Of a DNA stretch of 64,000 nt, positions 54,616 through 64,000 are shown piece after piece. The translations under genes were made by a program, and so were the position numbers. The first letter of the stretch is position 1. Each line of letters starts with the position of its first letter. The notes beneath the pieces are model-generated. The model did no database searches. It worked only from the letters and a program-made list of their open reading frames with translations, and had not been told where the DNA came from. Source of the DNA: Rhipicephalus microplus (taxonomy: Eukaryota; Arthropoda; Arachnida; Ixodida; Ixodidae); contig NC_134700.1 in assembly GCF_043290135.1 (NCBI RefSeq), forward strand, positions 162,206,553 to 162,270,552, written 5' to 3'.

Positions 54616-57381
54616 ATTATATCCCATTTAAATGGGATATAATAGGGCTGAGTGAGGTTAGGAGGACAGATGAGGCCTATACTGTGCTACAGAATGGGCG
54701 CATCATTTGCTATCGGGGCTTGGCAAACAGAAGAGAACTGGGAGTAGGGTTCCTAATTCACAGAAACATAGCTGGCAACATAGAGGATTACTATAGCATT
54801 AATGAAAGGGTGGTAGGCATTGTAATTAAACTAAACTAAAGATACAAAATGAAGGTAGTACAGGCTTACGCGCCTACATCCAGCCATCATGACGCTTCAG
54901 TTGAAAGCTTCTACGAAGACGTGGAATCGGCAATGAGTAAGGTGAAAACACAGTATACTATAGTAATGGGCGACTTTAATGCAAAGGTAGGGAACAAGCA
55001 GGCTGGAGACCAGGCAGTAGGAGATTATGGCATCGGCACTAGACACGCCAGAGGAGAGCTACTAGTAGAATTCGCAGAACGCAATAATCTGCGTATTTTG
55101 AATACCTTCTACCGAAAACGAGAAAACCGCAAGTGGACATGGAGGAGCCCTAATGGCGTAAATAAGAACGAAATAGACTTTATAATGACTGCACACCCAG
55201 GAGTCGTGCAGGATGTGGAAGTGGTTGGCAAGGTAAGATGCAGTGACCATAGAATGGTACGGGCTCGAATCCGCCTAGACTTGAAGAAGGAACGACAGAA
55301 ACTGATACGCAAGAAGCAAATCAATGAGCTAGCACTGAGAGGGAAAGTACAGGAATTCACAGTGTCACTGCAGAACAGGTACTCTGCTCTTAGCGAAGAA
55401 ACCAACCTTAGCGTAGATACAATGAATGATAATCTGACGAGTATCATCACGAAGTGTGCAGTGGAAGTTGGAGGCAGGGTAGCTAGACAGGACACCGGCA
55501 AGCTTTCCCAGGAAACGAAGAACCTAATTAAGAAGCGTCAAATCATGAAAGTGCCAAGTACAACAGACAAAATAGAACTGGCAGAGCTTTCAAAGCTGAT
55601 TAATAGACGTAAAGTATGCGATGTAAGAAGGTATAACATGGAGAGAATTGAGCACGCTCTGAAAAACGGAGGAAGCGTCAAAGCAGTGAAGAGGAAACTT
55701 GGGATAGGCAAAAGGCGGATGTATGCACTAAGGGACAAAGAAGGCAAATTAACTACCAATATGGATAGGATAGTTAAAATAGCGGAGGAGTTTTACAGAG
55801 ATCTGTACAGTAGCCGAGACAACCACGACCTTAATACTATAAGAACTAGCAGTAACCCCGACGACACCCCACCGGTAATGATAGAAGAAGTCAGAAAAGC
55901 TTTGGAGAGCATGCACAGAGGCAAAGCTGCTGGTGAGGATCAAGTAACATCAGATCTGCTGAAAGATGGAGGACAGATTGTGTTAGAAAAACTAGCCACT
56001 CTATTTACGAGGTGTCTCCTGACGGGAAAAGTACCAGAGTCTTGGAAGAACGCTAACATCATCTTAATACATAAGAAAGGAGATGACAAGGACTTGAAGA
56101 ATTACAGGCCGATCAGCTTGCTCTCTGTAGTATACAAGCTATTTACAAAGGTAATTGCTAGCAGAGTAAAGAAAACATTAGAATTCAATCAACCAAAGGA
56201 ACAAGCACGATTTAGAACAGGCTACTCAACAATTGACCACATTCATACTATCAATCAGGTAATAGAGAAATGCTCAGAGTATAACCAACCACTATACATA
56301 GCCTTCATAGATTACGAGAAGGCGTTTGATTCAGTAGAAATATCAGCCGTCATGCAGACACTGCGGAATCAGGGCGTAGATGAAATATATATAAACATTC
56401 TGGAAGAAATCTACAGGGGATCAACTGCTACCATAGTGCTTCATAAAAAAAGCAACAGAATACCAATAAAGAAGGGTGTAAGGCAGGGGGACACAATCTC
56501 CCCAATGCTATTCACTGCGTGCTTACAGGACGTTTTCAGAAGCCTAGAATGGGAACAGTTAAGGATAAGAGTTAATGGAGAGTACCTCAGTAACCTGCGC
56601 TTCGCCGATGACATTGCATTGCTGAGTAACTCAGGAACGAATTGCAACTCATGATTACGGAGTTAGACAAGGAGAGCAGAAAGGTGGGTCTTAAAATTAA
56701 TCTGCAGAAAACGAAAGTAATGTACAACAACCTCGGAAAGGAGCAGCGCTTTGCGATAGGTAATAGTGCACTTGAAGTTGTAAAAGACTATGTCTACTCA
56801 GGGCAGGTAATAACCGCAGAGCCTAACCACGAGATTGAAGTAACTAGAAGAATAAGAATGGGGTGGAGCACATTCGGCAGGCACTCTCAAATTATGAGAA
56901 GTAGATTGCCACTGTCCCTCAAGAGGAAGGTATATAACAGCTGTATCTTGCCGGTACTTAGCTACGGAGCAGAAACCTGGAGACTCACAAAGAGGGTTCA
57001 ACTTAAATTGAGGACGACGCAGCGAGCAATAGAAAGAAAAATGGTAGGTGTAACCTTAAGAGACAAGAAGAGAGCAGAGTGGATTAGGGGACAAACGGGA
57101 GTTAAGGATATCATAGCTGCAATAAAGAAGAGGAAATGGACATGGGCCGGGCATGTAGCACGTAGGCAGGATAACCGCTGGTCATTAAGGGTCACCAACT
57201 GGATTCCCAGAGAAGGGAAGCGGGGTAGGGGGAGACAGAAGGTTAGGTGGGCAGATGAGATTAAGAAGTTTGCGGGTATAAATTGGCAACAGCAAGCACA
57301 GGACCGGGTTAACTGGCGGAACATGGGAGAGGCCTTCGTCCTGCAGTGGACGTAGACAGGCTGATGATGATGATGATGATG
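54616..57381 (+). mobile_element. RTE-clade LINE with 14-bp TSD, 5'-truncated
   Basis: Flanked by AAGTAACGTCCTCT at 54602-54615 and 57382-57395. The 5' end starts in the endonuclease domain, so the first part is missing. The 3' UTR is only ~26 nt and ends in GATGATGATGATG, a short repeat tail as usual in RTE. The element sits inside a copy of the minisatellite repeat family. It carries one in-frame stop and one frameshift, and is otherwise well preserved. Confidence 0.92.
54649..57355 (+). pseudogene. RTE endonuclease-reverse transcriptase ORF (one stop, one frameshift)
   Basis: The frame runs WDIIGLSEVRRT (endonuclease, 54634), stops at TAA 54837-54839, resumes in the same frame at 54849 and runs to 56654, then continues in another frame at 56642-57355. 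Endonuclease blocks: YAPTSSHH, GDFNAKVG (~54968) and SDHRM (~55241). RT blocks: NYRPISLLSVVYKLFTKVI, AFIDYEKAFDSV (~56304), GVRQGDTISPMLFT (~56476) and RFADDIALLS (~56599), all catalytic Asp present. After the shift come LPVLSYGAETWRLT, KRKWTWAGHVARRQDNRW and RWADEIKKFAG, the conserved RTE C-terminus. A single missing base near 56634-56642 explains the shift. The product would nick target DNA and copy its own RNA by target-primed reverse transcription; this copy cannot make it in one piece. Confidence 0.9.
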
Positions 57382-57395
57382 AAGTAACGTCCTCT

Positions 57396-57552
57396 AGTAT
57401 CATATAGTTTGCATTTTTCAGCGTATATGCATTTCTTTATATGTACAAGTACCACCCTCTACGGCCGGTTCAAGAACTAACGAGAGGTGGCTACATACGA
57501 TTACGACGGTACGCTCAGCCCACGCCCTGAGAAGCTTCGCACCTAAAAGGTC
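57396..57552 (-). mobile_element. Repeat family copy F, remainder beyond the LINE
   Basis: ACAAGTACCACCCTCTACGG, CGAGAGGTGGCTACATACGA and CCACGCCCTGAGAAGCTTCG, then CACCTAAAAGG match the end of copy B, including one 60-bp unit. It was separated from its other half by the LINE insertion. Confidence 0.7.
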
Positions 57553-58144
57553 TCCTTGATGTGGTAGTTAAGCTAATTATAAAATGCTACCCTCAGCTAG
57601 CGCATCCTTTATTTATTGAACCTCTGAAATTTGTGCTTTTCGGACACACGGGATGCTTCGTAGCTCGTTCTGCCAAGAAAATAGAGACACATTTTGGTTC
57701 AAAATTGAGCACGCGAGATATGACTTCAAATTTTAAAAAATTACGTTGGTAGATATGCGAAAGGCTGGGTTTTTCTTTAGCCTTATTGCATATTTTTCAT
57801 TTTAGTTCAAGCATGGACAACCTTGTTGTGAAAATATCAGGAAAGACTCTACTACTGAAGTCTGTACCATTGCTGCTTTCTCCCGTATGCAGTCGCATGT
57901 GGCTGTATAGCTTCGGTGGGGGGCAGTGCTGGTTGGACACCGAAACGACGTGGAGTCGCGACAAAGGCACCATGTTCGGCGCTACTGCCTGGAAAAGTGG
58001 ACAACTCGGGTAATCTGTACTTTCTTTACCATCATTTGAATAACGCACGAGCAATGTAGTGGCTCATTAGGCTTATGCAGCGAAAACTGTATATGGCTAG
58101 GAGAAACGGAAACCCGTCCAGCAGCGGTGTCACGCGCGGTCGCG
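57553..58144. other. No recognisable feature
   Basis: Short frames. The stretch from about 58080 (GAAAACTGTATATGGCTAGG) leads into the CCAAT-containing region. Confidence 0.4.
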
Positions 58145-58204
58145 ATTGGCTGTGCTATCAGTTACGCTGTTCGCTGTGGCATGCGCACGCACGCACGCCA
58201 TTGG
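58145..58204 (+). promoter_or_regulatory. Possible promoter with two CCAAT boxes
   Basis: GCGATTGGCTG (58143-58153) and CGCCATTGGCTGC (58196-58208) are inverted CCAAT boxes in a CpG-rich stretch ahead of the ATG at 58293. A TATA-like CTGTATATGG lies at 58089-58098. That this drives transcription is inference. Confidence 0.35.
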
Positions 58205-58292
58205 CTGCATTGTGAGTGACGTCGTCCGTCCCGCCGCAGCCGTGGCACCGGGCGTGCGCGCCGCAGTTTCTCCAGAAGCCGTTCATGTGGGT

Positions 58293-58706
58293 ATGCCACG
58301 GACAACTCTAGAAGAGCGCCGAAAGTGCAAAAGTGAGACGGTTCGGAATCGCCCGGCTGATGGTGCAGTCCGGGAACAAAAACAGGTCCGGGATGATGAG
58401 CACCGGCAGCAAGTGCGTATCGATGATCCGGCAGCCTTCAAAGCTGCTATAAATCGCGAACGGGAATACAAAGGCCGGCGGCGGGTGGATCCTGCAAACC
58501 ACACCGCCGAGGTAGCTCGCGCAGTTAACGCGCGTTCGCCGGGGAGAACGGCCGATTTCGGCGGGAGTTTCTCCAGCGGCACATCGGCTTCGGCTGCGAC
58601 GCCTGTGACCGCCTGTGGTCTCAAACACTTTGATACATGGATTGCGAAACGCATTTCTCCGCTCATTACACTCCACCATGACCAGGATCATATCGGAACA
58701 ATATAG
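58293..58706 (+). pseudogene. Uncertain basic-rich ORF with a shifted CxxCDRLW motif, probably transposon-derived
   Basis: The frame opens upstream at 58146, but ATG 58293 (MPRTTLEERRKCKSET) is the likelier start. It encodes a basic, Arg/Glu/Ala-rich protein of 137 aa (REREYKGRRRVDPANHTAEV) resembling the tandem basic segments (RRxxxPxxxxAEAA) at the N-terminus of many arthropod transposon proteins. Another frame at 58595-58618 reads CDACDRLW preceded by HIGFG. I recall CxxCDRLW after such a basic region in arthropod Helitron/PIF1-type proteins, so a frameshift probably split the reading frame. No helicase or Rep domain follows. GC content is far above its surroundings. It may be noise. Confidence 0.3.
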
Positions 58707-61701
58707 GAAATATGAAATAAACACAATATTGGTTAAGAACTATATCAAAAATAACTACATGGAGATTCATGCAAAAGGTAATGCGTCGATAAGTTTCGAT
58801 ACGACTGACCACCCCATTTTCGTCACAATCAACAAGTCGCACTAATTTGCTGACGACCGGCCGTAACGATTCTTGCAACATTCTGCGACTATTAGCTTCC
58901 TGGAAGTTTGATGCATGCTCACATGTAGTTCAGCAGTGCAATGAAGTATCATTTGGTCTGTTGGTGCAACACCCTTTTTGAGGACGAGAATTATCACTCC
59001 AAAGGAGTGCGCTTCCTTAATGGACAACCTCCTAAAATATTTGGGCGTTCATTAGAAATATACGCTTGTGTGTATCACCCCAAGTTTTAAGATTGTAATA
59101 CGGACAAACGTATATGTTCTGTGTTCAACATAATTTTATGTGCGTTTGTGAGCTACAACCTTACAGACAATTATTTACGTTCCGTCTGTTCTGATATTCT
59201 CGTGTTTGAACACCACAGTATCAAAAATTTAGTATCACTTGAAAAAGAGGACAAAAAAACTTGGGTTATCCGAAATTCAGAGGGATTAGCGACAACTAAA
59301 CTTTGATAACTTTTATATTTTCTCAGAAAAAACAAAACGAATGACCCCAAAGAAAATATCTAAAAAATGCACTCGAAACAGCGAAAGAGAGGTAGCCTTA
59401 ATAACGGCTCGTCTCGTTCATGAAAATTTGTTGTCTCATCAGAAGCAACGGCAAGACGTCAAGCTTTGTCGTTACATTACTATGCCCTGCTTCTTTAAGC
59501 CTAAATTGTTTTCTTTACATTGGCCAGTTGTAGGTACCCGAGAAAGCTTTAACGAAACCATGAAAGCGCACAAATAAGCTTCCACTATATTGCGAGTGCG
59601 AAAAAGCAAGAAATTTCTTCTTCATAAATTGATTGGGCGTTCTAACTATGATGATGTTTAAAATAATGAAGTGAGACATACAAATGTATATTTAAGTCTT
59701 ATACACGGGGAGTGATGAAGCATGCACATGCAGTCATGAATGAAAAGGAAGAGAAACGACTGCTGAAAATTGCACCGAGAAACCGAAACAAACGCTATTT
59801 TGTTTTGGTTTGGCGGTGGAATCTTGCGAGATGCTGTGGAATGACGACGCGTGGAAGCAAATCGACGACAGTGCGGTGAAGCCGCGCATCGGCATGTGCG
59901 AGGAGCTCAAGGGTTTATCAATATACCACAAGCATTTGAAAGACCACGTTTCACAAAAAATGCGTTAAGGAACGAAGCTATGCCAGGGGCGGCAAGTTGA
60001 GAATGGTTTCAAGTAAAAGCGGTATGTCTGGATTATATTCTATGAACTTATCAGTAATATAACTTGCTTTGTTTTACCACAGTGAGCGTTTTTGTCTCGG
60101 AAAACTGGCCACTTTTTTCATCCTTCCCATAGACTCCCATGGTCTTTTTTTTTTTCGAGAATTTTTCTATTTCGAAGTGCTCCGGGTGATAGCTCCAGGC
60201 CGCGGCGCTGACAAGTTGGGTAACTGTGTAGCGCTGTTCTGCATTATTCGCAGACAAAACGCTGCATGCAATTCACCGGGAATGCAAGTCACTTTTCTGA
60301 AAACGGTCGCATTTCTAAGCTAGCATTAAGTTTGTGAAATGAATGAGGATTTCACTGAACAGCCCGCGCTGCTGGCTTGCCTCCGCGGGTTACACCTGAG
60401 GCAGCAAGGTGCGAACCGAAAACATTATAAAAGCTCACATTTAGCCCATTCTGCGTCCACTACCAGAGCGAATAAGCCTATTGTCAGTTACCCGGTAAAC
60501 TTGTGGCCCCGCGCGTATTGTCTGGCTGGGACACTGTTGGGGAACAGCGGTTCACATTGTAAGGAGTTAATGCCTCTTAGTGAAAGAGGATTTCGACTGC
60601 TCTTCAATGAATGCCATAGCTGACAAACTCCTTGCCAGCCAGTCTGTGAGCTCTCACGATGCTGTGTATACATATGTAAAGGAATTTGCACAAACGTTCT
60701 TTAAACCGCGGCATTAATGTGGCCACTTGCCCTTCTTTTTTGCTCGCGTTCTTTCTTGTCTGCTTCAGACGCACGTGCCGACGAAAGACACTGCGTCCAC
60801 CCAGTGAAAAGGCAGCGATATCTGCTTCAGTCAATATGAAGCGCAATGCGTACTTGGTTCTTTTTTGGCGTGGTAATCTCCGGCTGCCTAACTTTGAGAG
60901 GCCTTGTGAACACAAATTTCACCGACAGAACCGCTGGGCTCGCCCCGCCACGAACACAAAATTCATTCTACTTGATGAAAGAAAAAAAAAAACAAATCGA
61001 AAAGACAGAAGGTAGTAGGACTAACCGGTGACATGTCCGGTCGGATACCTAATGCTGGAAATATGAAGAAGGGGCAAAAAGTTGAGAAGGAACGAAGAGA
61101 AAAAAGGAAATAAGTTGTCAATACGCCGATGTGGTCGTGCGGCTTGCGCTGCTATAGCCAAACATGTTTACACATACCCGTATTCGTCAAGAAGAATAAA
61201 CATTCGTACACTTCCTTGTGGGAACACGAGCGGTGGGAACGGTATTCGAATAGCACTTGCACTGGTAGTGACCGATCGTTTAAACGTAGTGATCCGTCAC
61301 AAGGCGTTTGTAGTTCAGATGGAAATCGATGGCAGTGATATTGTATGTGATCTATGATGTCTTCCGTCCTCTCTTTGAATTGTCAGTCCCTCTAACGCTG
61401 ATTTTGATTTGAGAATGGTAGATGCCTTAGGAAGGCATCTGGTAGGCCTTAGGAAGGGCGGGCTCAAAGCGCGCCCTTCGCGCCATCTCGCTACCCAGGA
61501 CGCGAACGCACTAAAGTTGCTGAGCTCTGAGGACCGCCAACGGTATATAGTGCATATGAACAGCTCGCTGTTAGCAAGCCGAGCAACGTGCGCTCTGCGG
61601 TATAGTTGTTTTGCGCTGCGCTCGTTCCAGACTTAAAGATCTTAGGCTCAATGCCTGGCGACAAACCTTTTCTTGTTTTTATCTTTGCAATCCATAGGTA
61701 T
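58707..61701. other. No recognisable feature over 3 kb
   Basis: Frames up to 109 aa, none recognised. An A-run/T-run pair appears near 60140 and 60980. A short direct repeat, TTAGGAAGG, occurs at 61426-61458. Confidence 0.35.
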
Positions 61702-61835
61702 TGTAACGAGGAGAAATAAGACACAACGCCTATGCTGCAGGCCGGCTGTTCTTATTCTGCTTTCTCCTCTTCGTCTTCCCTCTAGCATGCGAGTCTGTGC
61801 CAGAGAGAGTTCCAGTTTCGGTTTTCGTCATTACA
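61702..61835 (-). repeat. 3' LTR of the gag-only element
   Basis: 134 bp. On the plus strand it begins TGTAACGAGGAGAAATAAGA and ends TCGTCATTACA. I found no difference from 63823-63956. The minus-strand terminus TGTAA supplies the stop codon of the Gag frame. Confidence 0.95.
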
Positions 61836-63645
61836 CTCGGCCATGACTGCTAGCATTGTCGTTGGGCCAAACGACAATGTTCTGGTAGGTAAGGCTAGCT
61901 GCAGCAGTTGACAGTGCTTCAGGTGGGCGAGGTTGGCTACATCGTCGTGGTCGGTCTCGACCATGGTACAACGTTTCCTGACAACTCGTAGAATGCAGTT
62001 CAGGTGGACGGCCCTGACTGTTCCGGCAAGGTCGCAGAGTAACCTGGAAACGCTGGTGCTTGTCCCACCGTCGCTGGTGGACTGAACTGCAGCGGGATGC
62101 TCTGCGAGGCAGCCATGATGACGTTTGGGCCATTTCTTGAAATGAGATGGGACGCAGCTCATGGTTGGGCATAAATACCACAGCAGAACTCCCAGACGTA
62201 GTCGAGCCGGTGGCTTCTGGCGAACTGTCATGTGCAAACATCGTATGCTGGGAGGAAACAGCCGGAGGGCTGGTCCTCGGCAAGTTCTCGATGGCAGTGG
62301 CCTCAGCGTAGCTAGGTATCTGGGCTTTCTCGAAGGAAACGTTCCTTGGTAGCCGAGTGTCTGCGTGGCTGAGCATGATCGTGGTCTGGTAGGGTTCAGT
62401 TGTGTCTAATACAATAGGATTGAGTGCCTCGATGTCCTCAGACGACGAGCGCGAGGGCCGTATCTCCGGACGAAGGTCTGGTGGCGGTATTTTCAGGTCG
62501 AATACCGATGCAGAGTCCGGGACCTGTAGTGTAGGATTCCAGCCACTTCGGTCAGGGTTAGCAGCAGGGAACTCCTGGCAGCATTCCGTTGACGAGCTGC
62601 AACGAACGATTGCAGCCTCGAGGCGGGGCGCTGCCTGGGCTCCATCCTCGGCCTCGGGGGAGATCGAGCTGGACTTGCTGGAGTCACAGGAAATCCGTCC
62701 GAAAGCGGCAATCAGGGCTGCACTCCATTCTGCCCAGGACTGCTGCCCGACGCCTTCGTACCTGTGCCATGCTGCGGCAGCATCCCGCAGGCGATCTATG
62801 GCCATGTCCCACTTCTGCTCTTCAGTCGTTCCGAGAGCGTTGACGGTTGCCACCCATTCCTCGGCGTCGTCCTGGAAGCCGCGAAATTCCGGTAGCGCGA
62901 AGGAAATCGGCGATGGCGGGACGGCGGGCAGAGCTCCGAAATGTGCCCCCGCCAAGCAGTTCACTTGCTCCGATACCTCCGCGAGAGAACGCCGGAGATT
63001 GCGACGGTTCTCGGGCGAGCTTACCTCGAAGTTTTGCGCGGCGGCCGCAGCCAACATGGCATTGAGTGCGCACAATGTTGGCAAGATGGCAGGACATAGC
63101 TTGGAGCTCGACGCTATGAGGGCGTTGGTCGTGACGCGGAGTTGCGCGATGGTATGCTGCAGCTCCGCTGCGCTGTCGTGTGATCCGCACGAAGAGCCAA
63201 GGCCCGCCTCTGCGGAGGATACAGTGACTGCGGTACTCGAGGTGGTACAATTCCTGACCAAGGACGCGTGGACGGCGTCCCTTGGAAATCCAGCTGTGGT
63301 CGGATTCGTGGACATGGGTTCCAGGGCGCTGGAAGCGTCAACGACGTTCCCAGACAAGCGGAACCCGTGTGATGAGTTGTGACCTGGTACTGTGGCGTAG
63401 ATGAAGCGGTGTTGCGCCGCCGGGTAGGCCTCGACGCCGTACACGGTGGGTGCTTGAAGCGCCGACAGGTTGCCAGGTATGGAGGAGGCATGTACGCCAT
63501 CCCTAGGTGAGAGAGGCCCGTGCGCATGGTTGCCGTGACGTGTCGCGCCCCTGGGCAAGTTCCCCGAAACCACAACGGAGGCCTGGACGCCATCCGTCGG
63601 TGCTGGGATCGATGCTGGCCGCGACGGACGCCTTGCGGGTTCCAT
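61831..63645 (-). CDS. Gag-like protein of the LTR element
   Basis: A frame of 604 residues from ATG 63645 to the stop at 61831-61833; it is open further up to 63735 and beyond without an ATG, so the start is uncertain. Residues ~245-320 hold a Ty3/Gypsy-type capsid core: SFALPEFRGFQDDAEEWVAT, then EEQKWDMAIDRLRDAAAAWH and QQSWAEWSAALIAAFGR, the classic LPxFxG...eW...A..L...A..W...W..w...F pattern. It would assemble the particle that packages RNA. The N-terminal third has loosely repeated DGVxAS / GNL motifs. No zinc knuckle (CCHC), no D-T-G and no YxDD. The C-terminal ~280 residues are Ser/Pro/Arg-rich and unrecognised. The stop falls inside the LTR and no polypurine tract is obvious in front of it. 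Confidence 0.75.
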   Translation of the reverse strand: MEPARRPSRPASIPAPTDGVQASVVVSGNLPRGATRHGNHAHGPLSPRDGVHASSIPGNLSALQAPTVYGVEAYPAAQHRFIYATVPGHNSSHGFRLSGNVVDASSALEPMSTNPTTAGFPRDAVHASLVRNCTTSSTAVTVSSAEAGLGSSCGSHDSAAELQHTIAQLRVTTNALIASSSKLCPAILPTLCALNAMLAAAAAQNFEVSSPENRRNLRRSLAEVSEQVNCLAGAHFGALPAVPPSPISFALPEFRGFQDDAEEWVATVNALGTTEEQKWDMAIDRLRDAAAAWHRYEGVGQQSWAEWSAALIAAFGRISCDSSKSSSISPEAEDGAQAAPRLEAAIVRCSSSTECCQEFPAANPDRSGWNPTLQVPDSASVFDLKIPPPDLRPEIRPSRSSSEDIEALNPIVLDTTEPYQTTIMLSHADTRLPRNVSFEKAQIPSYAEATAIENLPRTSPPAVSSQHTMFAHDSSPEATGSTTSGSSAVVFMPNHELRPISFQEMAQTSSWLPRRASRCSSVHQRRWDKHQRFQVTLRPCRNSQGRPPELHSTSCQETLYHGRDRPRRCSQPRPPEALSTAAASLTYQNIVVWPNDNASSHGRV

Positions 63646-63803
63646 CAGCGAAGAAGCGTGACGGCGTTCCTTATCGTGAACTGGTACCGGGAACGGGTGC
63701 TGGAGCCGCCGAGGAGGCCTTGACGCCGTCCTCAAGCGACGCTTACCGCGGCTACACGTCGGCGGGTATCCTGGGTGACGAAGCCGGGACGTAAGACGTC
63801 TTC

Positions 63804-63821
63804 ATCCTGTCGACTGCGCCA
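63804..63821 (-). other. Primer binding site, tRNA-Ser type
   Basis: The 18 bases one nucleotide inside the 5' LTR read, on the plus strand, ATCCTGTCGACTGCGCCA, which has a CCA end and matches the 3' end of animal tRNA-Ser (…CTGCCGACTGCG plus CCA, from memory) with one difference. This fixes the transcription direction as minus. Confidence 0.7.
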
Positions 63822-63822
63822 T

Positions 63823-63956
63823 TGTAACGAGGAGAAATAAGACACAACGCCTATGCTGCAGGCCGGCTGTTCTTATTCTGCTTTCTCCTCTTCGTCTTCC
63901 CTCTAGCATGCGAGTCTGTGCCAGAGAGAGTTCCAGTTTCGGTTTTCGTCATTACA
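63823..63956 (-). repeat. 5' LTR of the gag-only element
   Basis: 134 bp, identical by eye to 61702-61835. Followed by GTAT, the target duplication. A variant poly(A) signal (AATAAG on the minus strand) is visible. Confidence 0.95.
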
Positions 63957-64000
63957 GTATATAATTTAAAACGTCTTATTCAGGACAAAATTGCGTCAGC

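Larger units (their letters stand above)
61702..63956 (-). mobile_element. Complete gag-only LTR retrotransposon (2255 bp)
   Basis: Two identical 134-bp direct repeats bound the element, each TGTAAC...GTTACA-type with TG...CA ends, and GTAT is duplicated on both flanks (61698-61701, 63957-63960). Transcription direction is minus: a primer site lies beside the LTR at 63823 and a single long Gag-like frame fills the interior. No protease, RT, RNase H or integrase is present, so movement would need proteins from another element. Identical LTRs and an intact frame indicate a recent insertion. It resembles the TR-GAG class described in plants; in a tick this is unusual. Confidence 0.9.

Noticed and set aside
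58283..58724. Minus-strand ORFs of 127 and 138 aa
   Set aside because: High GC leaves both strands open. The plus strand has the better start context and motif evidence, and even that is weak.
62402..63382. 326-aa plus-strand ORF within the LTR element
   Set aside because: Antisense shadow of the Gag-like frame; LTR and primer-site polarity put the gene on the minus strand and only that frame shows the capsid pattern.

Overview
The window reads as nuclear DNA of a hard tick (Ixodidae). The reasons are many copies of a tRNA-derived SINE with the tick 'Ruka' layout (Pol III-like head, GGTTTTGGGACGTTAAACCCC-type tail), I-clade and RTE-clade LINEs and Ty3/Gypsy pieces typical of tick assemblies, abundant microsatellites, and one intron-containing arthropod cuticle gene. 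The genus cannot be fixed from sequence alone. Nothing here suggests a prokaryote or an operon.

Only one host gene is well supported: a three-exon cuticular protein gene on the minus strand (32976-34907). It has a TATA box at 34963-34970, an initiator-like site near 34937, a four-codon first exon, a secreted glycine/tyrosine-rich product and an RR-type chitin-binding domain. A possible second, broken coding stretch lies at 58146-58706, under CCAAT boxes.

The rest is mostly mobile DNA and decayed repeats. 1-2 kb: (TA)n tracts framed by an inverted duplication. 3.6-7.9 kb: a (TCTA)n array and several SINE relics. 9.2-10.1, 16.2-16.7, 25.7-26.1, 29.3-29.9, 47.5-47.9 and 53.8-57.6 kb: copies of one dispersed family with conserved ends and minisatellite cores. 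11.3-14.0, 28.6-29.25 and 45.1-46.4 kb: 5'-truncated I-superfamily LINEs with RNase H. 17.2-18.8 kb: a tandem-repeat element, then a SINE split by a 709-bp TTAA-flanked inverted-repeat element. 35.4-35.9 kb: a 460-bp foldback element. 37.5-43.1 kb: two decayed Gypsy elements in opposite orientations, meeting at about 41708. 54.6-57.4 kb: a nearly whole, 5'-truncated RTE LINE with a 14-bp target-site duplication. 61.7-64.0 kb: a complete 2255-bp LTR element with identical 134-bp LTRs, a tRNA-Ser-type primer site and a single Gag-like ORF without pol.

The long stretches 18.8-24.4, 29.9-32.4, 49.2-53.8 and 58.7-61.7 kb contain nothing I can identify. Insertions are layered: a DNA element inside a SINE, an RTE LINE inside the minisatellite family, a microsatellite inside a LINE coding region and a SINE relic inside a cuticle-gene intron. 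The gag-only LTR element is the youngest-looking insertion and the most novel item.
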